Source: Candidatus Eiseniibacteriota bacterium
Lineage (GTDB): Bacteria; Eisenbacteria; RBG-16-71-46
Length of the DNA stretch: 58,710 nt
Direction: 5' to 3'
NCBI GenBank assembly: GCA_016215625.1
Contig: JACRIW010000108.1
Coordinates: 1-58,710 of the forward strand
This document shows positions 25,740 to 33,673 of the stretch, one piece after another (position 1 is the first letter of the stretch; each line of letters starts with the position of its first letter). The notes under the pieces are model-generated. The model was given only the letters and a program-made list of their open reading frames with translations, ran no database searches and was not told where the DNA came from. Position numbers and translations under genes: made by a program.

Positions 25740-27344
25740 ATGGTTCAGCGTCAGCCGCACGTCGCCTACTTCTGCATGGAATACGGCCTGCACGAGTCCT
25801 TCCCGATCTACTCGGGCGGCCTCGGCATCCTGGCCGGTGACTTCATCAAGGCCGCCAAGGACCTGAACATGCCCATGGTCGCGGTCGGCCTGCTCTGGGC
25901 GCGCGGCTACTGCGTGCAGCGCATCGGCGCCGACGGCCGGCCGTACGAGGAGTTCCCGGGCTACACGGCCGACTGGCTGCAGGACACGAACGTGCGCGTG
26001 CGCGTGCGGGTGCGCGGCCAGGAAGTGCAGTGCCGCGTGTGGGTGACGGACAAGTTCGGGCACTGCCCGCTGTTCCTGATCGACCCGATCAAGCACGAGG
26101 ACCGCTGGATCACGCACCGCCTCTACGAGGCGGGCACCGACACGCGCATCGCCCAGGAGATGCTGCTCGGCATCGGTGGCCTGCGCGCGCTCGGCTGGCT
26201 CGGCTACAACGTGCACACGTACCACTTCAACGAAGGCCACGCCGTGTTCGCGGGGCTGGAGATGATCGCCGACGCGATGCAGGGCGGCATGCAGTTCCCG
26301 CAGGCGTGGGAGCTCGTGCGCAAGAAGATCGTGTTCACGACGCACACGCCGGTGAAGGCGGGCAACGAGGAGCACCAGCTGAAGGACCTGCGCCGCATGG
26401 GCGCGTGCCTCGAACTGTCCGGCGCCGAGATGCGCGCGATCGGCGGCGACCCGTTCAACATGACGGTCGCGGGCCTGCGGCTCGCGCACAAGGCGAACGC
26501 CGTCGCCCAGCTGCACGGCGAAACCGCGCGCGAGATGTGGGCGGGCGTCACGAACGCGTGCCCGATCGGCGCGATCACGAACGGCGTGCACCAGCCGACG
26601 TGGCAGACGAAGAGCATCCGCAAGGCCGGCAGCGATCCGGACAAGATCTGGGACGCGCACGTCGCGAACAAGCGCGCGCTGCTCGAGGCGATCGAGGAGC
26701 GCACGGGCTTCGAACTCGACCCCGACGCGCTGCTCGTCGGGTTCGCGCGCCGCGCCGCGAGCTACAAGCGCAGCGATCTCATCCTGCGCGACGAGTCGCG
26801 CCTCGCGAAGCTGCTCGAACAGGACAACGTGCGCGTCGTGTTCGCGGGCAAGGCGCACCCCGACGACGCGACGGGACGCAACATCGTCGCGCGGCTCGTG
26901 CAGGGCGCGCGCAAGCACCCGGGCAAGGTGCTGTTCCTCGAGAACTACGACATGGCGCTCGGCCGGCTGCTCACGAGCGGCTGCGACGTCTGGCTGAACA
27001 ACCCGATCCGTCCGCTCGAGGCGAGCGGCACGTCGGGCATGAAGGCGGCGATGAACGGCTGCCTCAACGTGAGCATCCTGGACGGCTGGTGGCCGGAGGG
27101 GTGCGAGGACGGCGTGAACGGCTTCGAGATCGGCAAGGGCGAGCCCGGCGACGACCTGCGCGACCTCGAGGCGCTCTACGACACGCTGTCGAACCGCGTG
27201 CTTCCGGCGTGGCACGACCGCGAGACGTGGAAGAAGATGATGGTCGCGAGCATCGAGATGTCCACGAAGCAGTTCTCGACCGACCGCATGATGCGCGAGT
27301 ACTTCGAGCAGCTGTACGGGATCGAGGTCGGCGCGGCGAAGTGA
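25740..27344 (+). CDS. glgP: Alpha-glucan phosphorylase (GT35, short form)
   Basis: A 534-residue PLP-dependent phosphorylase that releases glucose-1-phosphate from glycogen or maltodextrins in the cytoplasm. It begins directly at the family's catalytic N-lobe (VAYFCMEYGLHESFPIYSGGLGILAGD) and lacks the long N-terminal regulatory region of classical enzymes. It is therefore the compact alpha-glucan phosphorylase type. The PLP lysine is K435 in EASGTSGMKAAMNG. HFNEGHAVF (162-170) and TTHTPVKAGNEEH (200-212) are glucan-site motifs. ATG at 25740 with GGAG six bases upstream; a preceding TTG is in frame but less likely. A strong promoter candidate precedes the gene and an intrinsic terminator follows it, so it is probably monocistronic. 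Confidence 0.92.
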   Translation: MVQRQPHVAYFCMEYGLHESFPIYSGGLGILAGDFIKAAKDLNMPMVAVGLLWARGYCVQRIGADGRPYEEFPGYTADWLQDTNVRVRVRVRGQEVQCRVWVTDKFGHCPLFLIDPIKHEDRWITHRLYEAGTDTRIAQEMLLGIGGLRALGWLGYNVHTYHFNEGHAVFAGLEMIADAMQGGMQFPQAWELVRKKIVFTTHTPVKAGNEEHQLKDLRRMGACLELSGAEMRAIGGDPFNMTVAGLRLAHKANAVAQLHGETAREMWAGVTNACPIGAITNGVHQPTWQTKSIRKAGSDPDKIWDAHVANKRALLEAIEERTGFELDPDALLVGFARRAASYKRSDLILRDESRLAKLLEQDNVRVVFAGKAHPDDATGRNIVARLVQGARKHPGKVLFLENYDMALGRLLTSGCDVWLNNPIRPLEASGTSGMKAAMNGCLNVSILDGWWPEGCEDGVNGFEIGKGEPGDDLRDLEALYDTLSNRVLPAWHDRETWKKMMVASIEMSTKQFSTDRMMREYFEQLYGIEVGAAK

Positions 27345-27383
27345 CGCACGCTTCGCCCGGGCCGATCGTCCGGGCGCGCTTCG

Positions 27384-27420
27384 GAACGGGCGGCCCGCGA
27401 GGGCCGTCCGTTCGCGTTTT
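27384..27420 (+). terminator. Intrinsic terminator after glgP
   Basis: A 13-bp stem with one G-T wobble (arms 27384-27396 and 27401-27413), a GCGA tetraloop and then GCGTTTT. It lies 40 bases after the glgP stop and 20 bases before the next ATG. Confidence 0.8.
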
Positions 27421-27439
27421 CCGCAGGAAGGAGTCGTCC

Positions 27440-28606
27440 ATGTCGCTCACCGTCGCCGCCGTACGCGGGGCCATCTCGGTCCCGGCCAACACCGCCCCCG
27501 CGATCCGCACGGCCACGTCGCGCCTGCTCGCCGAACTCGTCGAGCGCAACCAGCTCCATCCCGCGAACGTCGTGAGTGCGGTGTTCACCGCGACCCCGGA
27601 CCTGACGGCGGACTTCCCCGCGCACTCCGCGCGCCAGCTCGGCTGGACCGACGTGCCGCTGCTCGGCGCGACCGAGATGAGCGTACCCGGCGCGCCGAAG
27701 CGCATCGTGCGCGTGCTCGTCACGGTGCGCGACGTCCCGCGCGGCGAGAAGTTGCGCCCGGTCTACCTGGACGACGCGGCGAAGCTGCGGCCCGACCTCG
27801 CCGACCTCGCGCCCGCCGCGACGCACGAGCACCGCGTCGCGATCGTCGGGCTCGGGCAGATCGGCGGCAGCATCGGGCTCGCGCTCGGCACGTCCGGGCG
27901 CTGGCACCGCACGGGCTTCGACGCGCGGCGCCGCACGGCGGCGAGCGCGCTCGCGAACGGCGCGCTGGACGAAGTGGCGCCGACGCTCGAGGACGCGTGC
28001 GCGAACGCCGACGTGGTCGTGCTCGCGACGCCGGTGGACACGCTGCCGGCGCTCGTCGCGCGCGCGGCGGCCGCGTGCCGGCCGGGCACGGTGCTGCTCG
28101 ACACGGGCAGCACGCGCCGCGGCATCACCGAGGCGCTCGCCGCGGCGGCGAAGCTCGGCCTGCGCGCGTGCGGCGGGCATCCGATCGCGGGCAACGAGGG
28201 ACGAGGCTTCGCATCGGCGCGCGCCACGCTGTTCGCGAACGCGACGTTCGCGCTCTTCCCGGTGCGCGGCGCGGCGCCGAAACTCGCGCGCGCGCTCGTG
28301 CGCGACCTCGGCGCGCGCTCGCAGGCCGTCAAGCCGGCCGAGCACGACGCCGCGCTCGCGCGCACGAGCCACCTGCCCTACGTGCTCGCCACCGCGCTCG
28401 CGCGGGTCGGCGGCGCGGCCGCGAAGCGACGGCTGTCCGGTCCGGGCTACGCCGGCATGACGCGGCTCGCGGCGAGCGATCCGCGCACCGCGCTCGCGTA
28501 CGTGCGCGCCAACCGCGGCAACGTCGAGGACGCGTGGCGCGCGCTGCGGCGCGAGGTGGACCGCGACGTGCGGAAGCTGCGGACCGCGGCACGCGCGCCG
28601 CGCTGA
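27440..28606 (+). CDS. Bifunctional AroH-type chorismate mutase / prephenate dehydrogenase
   Basis: A 388-residue fusion covering two successive steps of tyrosine synthesis. Residues 1-122 are an AroH-fold (trimeric, B. subtilis-type) chorismate mutase. R9 in AAVRGAISV, FTATPDLTADFPAHSAR, E79, R91 in PKRIVRVLVTV and Y109 in RPVYLDD match the known active site; the B. subtilis Cys75 position is Ala. Residues about 130-388 are a prephenate dehydrogenase with GLGQIGGS (137-144), DTGSTR (221-226), GGHPIAGNEG (245-254) and TSHLPY with the second His (H311). No ACT domain follows. AAGGAG precedes the ATG by six bases. Known T-proteins carry the unrelated AroQ mutase, so this pairing is unusual. Confidence 0.88.
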   Translation: MSLTVAAVRGAISVPANTAPAIRTATSRLLAELVERNQLHPANVVSAVFTATPDLTADFPAHSARQLGWTDVPLLGATEMSVPGAPKRIVRVLVTVRDVPRGEKLRPVYLDDAAKLRPDLADLAPAATHEHRVAIVGLGQIGGSIGLALGTSGRWHRTGFDARRRTAASALANGALDEVAPTLEDACANADVVVLATPVDTLPALVARAAAACRPGTVLLDTGSTRRGITEALAAAAKLGLRACGGHPIAGNEGRGFASARATLFANATFALFPVRGAAPKLARALVRDLGARSQAVKPAEHDAALARTSHLPYVLATALARVGGAAAKRRLSGPGYAGMTRLAASDPRTALAYVRANRGNVEDAWRALRREVDRDVRKLRTAARAPR

Positions 28607-28628
28607 GCGGGGCGCGCCGCGGACGGAG

Positions 28629-29105
28629 TCAGTCGCGCGTCGGCGCCTTCTCGAGCGCCGCCACGTAGTCGTCCGGCAGTTTGTAGTGCCGTGCGCCCTT
28701 GAGCACCGCGTCGAGATAGCGCCGCGACGGCGGGCCGCCGTTCGCGGGCCGCGCGACGTAGCACGCGGCGCGGATGCGGCGCGGGATCGAGCCGTCGTCG
28801 GGACGCGTCAGCTCCACGTACATCAGCTCGCGGTCGTACACATTGTGCTGGTCGCCGGGACCGCGGAAGCCTTCGTAGCGGTCGAGCGCCGCGACGTCGG
28901 AGTCGGTCAGCTCGTACACCATGCCCCACACCGTCTGGCCGTGCGCCGCCTGCACGCTGGCGACGCCGCCTTCCCACGTGTGCGAGTGGAGCGGGAAGAC
29001 GAGGCGATGGTCGTGCAGCGCCGCGAGCCCCACGACCTGATGGCCGGGGCAGCGCGAGCGCATCTGTTCGTGGTCGAGGTTCGAACCGTAGGCGAAGTAC
29101 AACAT
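28629..29105 (-). CDS. Gamma-glutamylcyclotransferase-like (AIG2 fold) protein
   Basis: A 158-residue single-domain protein of the GGCT/AIG2 superfamily. It begins with the substrate-loop motif YFAYGSNLDHEQM. The MVYELTDSDVAALDRYEGF segment carries the conserved Asp-x-Tyr-Glu-Gly, which contains the likely catalytic glutamate. Family members release 5-oxoproline from gamma-glutamyl amines or peptides, or act as kinase-like helper proteins. The exact substrate is not predictable. AAGGAG lies eight bases before the ATG, and the gene is divergent from the BshB1-like gene. Given that neighbour, a role in low-molecular-weight thiol or peptide turnover is possible but unproven. Confidence 0.82.
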   Translation of the reverse strand: MLYFAYGSNLDHEQMRSRCPGHQVVGLAALHDHRLVFPLHSHTWEGGVASVQAAHGQTVWGMVYELTDSDVAALDRYEGFRGPGDQHNVYDRELMYVELTRPDDGSIPRRIRAACYVARPANGGPPSRRYLDAVLKGARHYKLPDDYVAALEKAPTRD

Positions 29106-29143
29106 CGGGACTCCTTGAGTGGGGCGCGAGTGCGTGCGCGCGC

Positions 29144-29171
29144 ATGATAGCCCACGGCTCGCGCGGGTCCA
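29144..29171 (-). promoter_or_regulatory. Candidate promoter for the GGCT-like gene
   Basis: On the minus strand TGGACC (29171-29166), a 16-base spacer and TATCAT (29149-29144) precede the start codon by about 39 bases. The -10 matches at five of six positions. Confidence 0.4.
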
Positions 29172-29197
29172 GCGCGCGGGCGCCCACACGGACGCGG

Positions 29198-29227
29198 TTG
29201 TGACGCGCACCGGGCGCGGGATAGAGT
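29198..29227 (+). promoter_or_regulatory. Candidate promoter for the BshB1-like gene
   Basis: TTGTGA, an 18-base spacer and TAGAGT lie about 65 bases upstream of the ATG at 29292. Each hexamer matches consensus at four positions. Confidence 0.4.
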
Positions 29228-29291
29228 GCGCGCCTGCGCCGCCGGACCGGGCCGCGCAGCCCCCCTCGACGCCTCCCCAGGAGATCTGCCG

Positions 29292-30020
29292 ATGCCCGTG
29301 GACATTCTCGCCTTCGGACCGCACCCCGACGACGCCGAAATCGGGTGCGGCGGCATGCTGCGCAAGATGAAGGCCCTCGGTCACACGACGGGCATCATCG
29401 ACATGACCTCCGGCGACATGGGCTGGGGCACGCCCGAGATCCGCGCGGGCGAGAGCGCCGAGGCGAGCAAGCACCTGCGCCTCGACGTGCGCGAATGCCT
29501 CGACATGGGCGACTGCCGCATCGAGGACACGTTCGAGAACCGCTGCCGCGTCGCGGGCGTGATCCGCAAGCACCAGCCCAAGCTCATTCTCGCGCCGTAC
29601 TACAACCTCCCGATCGGGCGCGGCCTCGGGCACAACGACCACTACAAGTCGGGGCAGATCATCGCGAACGCGTTCAATCTCGCGCACCTCGCGAAGGCGC
29701 CGGTCGAGGGCGATCCGTACCAGGCCCTCGCGATCTACTTCTACTTCATCCCTCCGGGCACCGCGCCGACGTTCATCGTGGACATCTCGGACTACATCGA
29801 GGACTGGCTCGCGGCGATCGACTGCCACCTGAGCCAGTTCTATCACCCCGATCGCCCGCGCCCCGCGACGGCGCCGCATCCGCGCGAGTCGTTCGAGGCG
29901 TACGCGCGCCACTGGGGCTGGCAGATCGGCGTGAAGTACGCGCAGGCGTTCCTCGCGACCACGCCGCTGAAGGTGGACGACCCGATGGCGCTCGTGCAGA
30001 CCGTGAAGCCGAGGCCCTGA
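29292..30020 (+). CDS. bshB1: PIG-L family deacetylase, BshB1-like
   Basis: A 242-residue Zn-dependent LmbE/PIG-L deacetylase. The metal and catalytic motif FGPHPDDAEIGCGG (8-21) and the second metal motif LGHNDHYKSG (111-120) are intact. TSGDMGWGTPEIRAGE and the overall length match BshB1, which deacetylates N-acetylglucosaminyl-malate in bacillithiol synthesis. The glycosyltransferase (bshA) and ligase (bshC) are not in the window, so a different amide substrate is possible. GGAGA lies about eight bases before the ATG. It is followed five bases later by an exported protein gene, probably co-transcribed. Confidence 0.82.
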   Translation: MPVDILAFGPHPDDAEIGCGGMLRKMKALGHTTGIIDMTSGDMGWGTPEIRAGESAEASKHLRLDVRECLDMGDCRIEDTFENRCRVAGVIRKHQPKLILAPYYNLPIGRGLGHNDHYKSGQIIANAFNLAHLAKAPVEGDPYQALAIYFYFIPPGTAPTFIVDISDYIEDWLAAIDCHLSQFYHPDRPRPATAPHPRESFEAYARHWGWQIGVKYAQAFLATTPLKVDDPMALVQTVKPRP

Positions 30021-30024
30021 TCGC

Positions 30025-30786
30025 ATGACGATCCGCCGTACCCCGGCACTGCTGCTTTCGACGACGGCGCTCGCGCTCCTCTGCGCGGGCGCTTCGTCGT
30101 CCGTGGCGGGGCCGGGCGCCGCGGACGCTTCGCGCGCGGCGCTCGTGCGGGCTCGCGCGCAATGGCGCGAGTGGGTGCGCGAGCAGCGGCCCGATCTCGC
30201 GGCGGGCGTGGGCGTGGCGGTGGACCTGCGTCGAGCGGCGCCGCTCGACGAGGCCGGACTCGACAGCGCGCGCGTGCGCGTGGCGCGCGTGCGCGGGACG
30301 CTCGCGCGCGTGGACCGCGCGGCGCTGCCCGCCGCGGAAGCGGTGGCGTTCGACACGCTCGAAGCGCGCGCCGGCCGGGAGAGCGATCTGCTCGAGAGCG
30401 GCGCGTGGCGGCGCGACCCGGGGCTGTACGCCGCGTTCACGCTGGAAGCCGCGCTCGAGGCGGCCGCGCCACGCAAGGGCCTCTCGCCGTGCGAGCGCAG
30501 CCGCCGGGCGCTGCTGCACCTGCGGCGCACGAGCGAGGCGCTGCGCGCGGCGCGCGTGAACCTCGGGCGCGCGGGGACCGCCGGCGGGGACCACGCGGGC
30601 GCCTTCGCACGCTGGGAGGACGCCATCCGTCGCGCGCGGACGGAACTGCCCGCGGTGTTCCTCGCCTGCCGAGAGCCGCACCGCCTCGCCGACGCGGTCG
30701 AGGCGGACAGCGCCGCGATCGCCGCCGCCGAGCGGTTCGTGCGGGAGGTCCGTGAGGAGTTCGTGCATTCCGCACGGGCCCGATGA
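30025..30786 (+). CDS. Exported protein of unknown function
   Basis: A 253-residue Ala/Arg-rich protein with an N-terminal signal sequence (TPALLLSTTALALLCAGASSSVAG). The remainder is predicted all-helical, with heptad-like Leu/Ala spacing. It contains SGAWRRDPGLYAAFTLEAALE and PCERSRRALLHLRRTSEAL, which weakly recall the helical N-terminal part of DUF885-type peptidases but lack any metal motif. It starts five bases after the BshB1-like gene and is likely in the same operon. I do not recognise a family with confidence. Confidence 0.6.
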   Translation: MTIRRTPALLLSTTALALLCAGASSSVAGPGAADASRAALVRARAQWREWVREQRPDLAAGVGVAVDLRRAAPLDEAGLDSARVRVARVRGTLARVDRAALPAAEAVAFDTLEARAGRESDLLESGAWRRDPGLYAAFTLEAALEAAAPRKGLSPCERSRRALLHLRRTSEALRAARVNLGRAGTAGGDHAGAFARWEDAIRRARTELPAVFLACREPHRLADAVEADSAAIAAAERFVREVREEFVHSARAR

Positions 30787-30835
30787 GCCGCGACCGCACG
30801 CCTGCACGGAAATCTCGCGCGGCCCAAATCGTGCG

Positions 30836-30865
30836 TTGACGGGGGCACGAACGGCCTTCTACTTT
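30836..30865 (+). promoter_or_regulatory. Candidate sigma-70 promoter for the carboxypeptidase gene
   Basis: TTGACG (five of six), an 18-base spacer and TACTTT (conserved T, A and final T present) lie in the most AT-rich part of the gap, 73 bases before the ATG. Confidence 0.55.
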
Positions 30866-30904
30866 GATCGTGTAGCAGCCGATACCATGGATGGTTCGGT
30901 ACAT

Positions 30905-30920
30905 GCCCCCGCAAGGGGGC
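30905..30920 (+). promoter_or_regulatory. GNRA-tetraloop hairpin in the carboxypeptidase 5' leader
   Basis: GCCCCC-GCAA-GGGGGC forms a very stable 6-bp stem closed by a GCAA tetraloop. It ends two bases before the GGAGGAGG ribosome site and could influence initiation or message stability. Confidence 0.5.
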
Positions 30921-30937
30921 CCGGAGGAGGGGTTTCG

Positions 30938-31891
30938 ATGTCGCTCCGTTTCTTGCGCCTGCTGGGCGTGCTGTTCCTGCTCGCCTCGCTCGCGGTACCG
31001 GCCAGGATGGCCGACGCCGCCACCCATTCGAAGACTCGCAAGCCCGCGCACACGACCGTTCGCGCCAAGTCCAAGGCCGCGAAGGGCAAGACGGCGCGCG
31101 CCACGAAGCGCGGCAAGCGCTCCGGCCGGCGCGGCGCGCCGCCCGCGGGTGGCGTCTACGCGCGCAACGCGATCCTGATCGACCCGGCCACCGGCGAGAT
31201 CCTGTACCAGAAGAACTCCGAACTCTCGGTGCCGATCGCGAGCCTCACCAAGCTCATGACCGCGATGGTGTTCCTCGAGCAGCGCCCGCGACTCGACCGC
31301 CAGGTCGAAGTGACGCCCGCCGAGATCACCGGCGGCGGTCACACGCAGCTGCGCAAGGGCGAACAGGTGGCGCTCGGCGACCTTCTGCACATGAGCCTCA
31401 TGTGCTCGGACAACGTCGCGACCCGCGTGCTCGCGCGCGAGTCGGGCCTCACCGGCGACGAGTTCGTCGCGCGCATGAACCGCAAGGCGGTCGAGCTGGG
31501 GCTCACGGGCTCGCGCTTCGTCGAGTTCACGGGCCTCGACGAGCGCAACGTCTCGACCGCGTCGGACATCGCGCGCCTCCTGCACGCGGCGGCGCACGAG
31601 CCGCTCATCCAGGAGATCACGACGACGAAGTCGTACGAGTTCTCGACCGAACGCCGCGCGCACGCGATCCACAACACGAACCGCCTGCTCTACGGCCGCT
31701 ACGACGTGCTCGGCGGCAAGACCGGCTTCATTCTCGAGGCCGGCTACTGCTTCGCGACGTGGATCCGTTCGCAGGGCCGCGACCTGATCGCGGTCGTGCT
31801 CGGCGCTCCCACGAACGCGACACGCTTCGCCGACGCCGTTCGCCTGATCCAGAAGTCGACGACGACCGCCGTGGACAACTCCGGCACGTAA
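30938..31891 (+). CDS. dacA: D-alanyl-D-alanine carboxypeptidase (S11, DacA-like)
   Basis: A 317-residue periplasmic penicillin-binding protein that trims the terminal D-Ala of peptidoglycan stem peptides. All three serine-transferase motifs are present: S102-L-T-K105, S157-D-N159 and K261-T-G263. A signal peptide (about 1-28) is followed by a highly basic Lys/Arg/Ala linker of about 40 residues (KTRKPAHTT...RGKRSGRRG). The linker is not usual for the family and may contact polyanionic wall or membrane surface. No C-terminal amphipathic anchor is obvious. GGAGGAGG precedes the ATG, with a stable hairpin and a promoter candidate upstream. TauE/SafE follows 11 bases later. Confidence 0.87.
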   Translation: MSLRFLRLLGVLFLLASLAVPARMADAATHSKTRKPAHTTVRAKSKAAKGKTARATKRGKRSGRRGAPPAGGVYARNAILIDPATGEILYQKNSELSVPIASLTKLMTAMVFLEQRPRLDRQVEVTPAEITGGGHTQLRKGEQVALGDLLHMSLMCSDNVATRVLARESGLTGDEFVARMNRKAVELGLTGSRFVEFTGLDERNVSTASDIARLLHAAAHEPLIQEITTTKSYEFSTERRAHAIHNTNRLLYGRYDVLGGKTGFILEAGYCFATWIRSQGRDLIAVVLGAPTNATRFADAVRLIQKSTTTAVDNSGT

Positions 31892-31902
31892 GCCGCACTC
31901 CG

Positions 31903-32679
31903 ATGAACACACCGGACCGCCTGCGCGCATCGCTCACGGGTTTCGTGGCGGGGCTCGCAGGCGGTCTCTTTGGTGTCGGCGGGGGCATCCTGCTCGTGCC
32001 GATGCTCACCGGCTTCTTCGCGCTCACGCAGCACCAGGCGCACGGCACCTCGCTCGCGGCGATCGGCGCGACCGCCATCGCGGGACTGGTCGTCTACGGC
32101 ACGCACGGCCACGTGGACTGGGTGACCGCGGCCACGCTCGGGTTCGCGAGCGTGTTCTTCGCCCGGCTCGGGGCGCGCGGCGCCGCCCGCGTGAGCCGCT
32201 CGGGCCTGACCCAGGCGTTCGCGGTCTTCCTGCTCGTGGTGGCGATCCGGCTCTTCTGGAAGGTGCCCGCGGGCGAGGGCCACGCGCTCTTCACCGGGCC
32301 GCTGCGGCTGGCCGTCGCCCTCGCGGTCGGGGCCAGCGTCGGACTGCTCTCGGGGTTCCTCGGCGTCGGGGGCGGCATCCTCGCGGTGCCCGCGTTGACG
32401 CTCTTGTTCGGTGCGCCGCAACAGACTGCGCAGGGAACGTCGCTCGCGGTCATCCTGGTGACCGCCCCGTTCGGCGCGCTCGAACACCACCGCCACGGCA
32501 ACGTGGTCCCGCGGCTCGTGCCGTGGCTGGCCCTGGGCGCCGCCGCCGGCGCCCCGCTCGCCTCGATGGTGGCGCAGACCCTGCCGCAGGCCGCGCTGGC
32601 GAGGGCCTTTGCGGTGTTCCTCGTGGCCAACGCGGCCTACATGTGGGTACGCGCGGCCCGGGCGGCGACGAAAGCGTAA
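31903..32679 (+). CDS. TauE/SafE family membrane transporter
   Basis: A 258-residue polytopic inner-membrane protein with the internal duplication of the TauE/SafE (sulfite exporter) family. The paired motifs GLAGGLFGVGGGILLVPML and GLLSGFLGVGGGILAVPAL each start a four-helix half, followed by HGTSLAAIGATAI and QGTSLAVILVTAP. Family members export sulfite, sulfoacetate or related organosulfur anions, but many have unknown substrates. It starts 11 bases after the carboxypeptidase gene and is probably co-transcribed, although no functional link is evident. Confidence 0.85.
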   Translation: MNTPDRLRASLTGFVAGLAGGLFGVGGGILLVPMLTGFFALTQHQAHGTSLAAIGATAIAGLVVYGTHGHVDWVTAATLGFASVFFARLGARGAARVSRSGLTQAFAVFLLVVAIRLFWKVPAGEGHALFTGPLRLAVALAVGASVGLLSGFLGVGGGILAVPALTLLFGAPQQTAQGTSLAVILVTAPFGALEHHRHGNVVPRLVPWLALGAAAGAPLASMVAQTLPQAALARAFAVFLVANAAYMWVRAARAATKA

Positions 32680-32752
32680 GGCGGCCCGACGGTCGGCCAT
32701 TGCAAAACGCGTTTCGGAGTGATGAACAATTGGGAAGGCGCGGAAACAGTGC

Positions 32753-32782
32753 TTGTTTCGCGTTCCTTGACTCCCCTATCCT
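32753..32782 (+). promoter_or_regulatory. Candidate promoter for the lamin-tail gene
   Basis: TTGTTT, an 18-base spacer and TATCCT lie about 146 bases upstream of the ATG in a relatively AT-rich patch. This implies a long 5' leader. Confidence 0.35.
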
Positions 32783-32927
32783 CATCTCCGGCAACCTCCA
32801 CCTTCGATCCCCCGGCTCCCCCGCCCCATGCGGACTGAGTGCCCGGAAACTCGAAGGGTATTCACCGCGGGACTTCCCCCGGAACGCGGGAAGACAACTC
32901 GCTCAACATCCCAAGAGGGAGATCACC

Positions 32928-33623
32928 ATGAAGAAGCTTGCGACCATTCTTGGTCTCACGGCTGTGCTCGCGATCGCGGCGACGTCCGCCTTCGCCGGCG
33001 CGGTGCGCATCAGCCAGGTGTACAGCGGTGGCGGCGGCACGGGCGCTGCGACCTACAAGCAGGACTACGTCGAGCTCTTCAACAGCTCCGGCTCGCCGGT
33101 CAACGTCGGCGGCTGGGTCATCGAGTACGGCTCGGCGACGGGCACGTGGGGCAGCGCGGCGACGAACTACGCCGTGATTCCCGCCGGCACGATCATCCAG
33201 CCCTGCAGCTACTGGATGGCGGGCGTCGGCACCGTCGGCACCGGCGGCGCGGCGTTCCCGATCACGCCGGACTTCACCGTCACGGCCGGTCCGAACATGT
33301 CGTCCTCGAACGGCAAGGTCGCGCTCTTCAACACGCTGAACGCGAACACGGCCTGCGGCTCGGAACTCGCCGGCACGCTCGAAGACAAGATCGCGTGGGG
33401 CACGGCGACGTGCGCCGAAGGCACCGCGACGGCCGCCGTCTCGATCACGCTCGGCATCGTGCGCAACAACGGTGGCATGACGGACACGAACAACAACAGC
33501 CTCGACTGCACGCTCGTCAGCAACCCGACGCCGCGCAACTCGGCTTCGCCGGCCAACACGGCCTGCCTCGCGACCCCGACGGTCAACAAGACCTGGGGCT
33601 CGCTGAAGTCGATCTACCGGTAG
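32928..33623 (+). CDS. Secreted lamin-tail-domain protein
   Basis: A 231-residue exported protein (signal MKKLATILGLTAVLAIAATSAFAG). The whole mature chain is a bacterial lamin tail domain: VRISQVYSGGGGTGAATYKQDYVELFNSSGSPVNVGGWVIEYGS, then VIPAGTIIQPCSYWMAG, with the VELFN...GW core of the Ig-like fold. Such domains occur in extracellular nucleases and surface proteins. Here there is no partner enzyme domain and no sorting module. The ribosome site AGAGGGAG is well placed. The gene has its own promoter candidate and a strong bidirectional-type terminator, so it is monocistronic. The lower GC and Asn/Thr-rich composition suggest an abundant surface or secreted product. Confidence 0.78.
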   Translation: MKKLATILGLTAVLAIAATSAFAGAVRISQVYSGGGGTGAATYKQDYVELFNSSGSPVNVGGWVIEYGSATGTWGSAATNYAVIPAGTIIQPCSYWMAGVGTVGTGGAAFPITPDFTVTAGPNMSSSNGKVALFNTLNANTACGSELAGTLEDKIAWGTATCAEGTATAAVSITLGIVRNNGGMTDTNNNSLDCTLVSNPTPRNSASPANTACLATPTVNKTWGSLKSIYR

Positions 33624-33639
33624 TCTCCGCTTCGAACGA

Positions 33640-33673
33640 AAAGCCCCGCTCTCACGAGCGGGGCTTTCGTTTT
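33640..33673 (+). terminator. Intrinsic terminator after the lamin-tail gene
   Basis: A perfect 12-bp stem AAAGCCCCGCTC / GAGCGGGGCTTT (33640-33651, 33656-33667), a TCAC loop and then CGTTTT. It is textbook in form. Confidence 0.92.

Noticed and set aside
32763..32782. TTGACT close to TATCCT upstream of the lamin-tail gene as one promoter
   Set aside because: Only a few bases separate the two hexamers. The TTGTTT 18 bases before TATCCT is a better -35.
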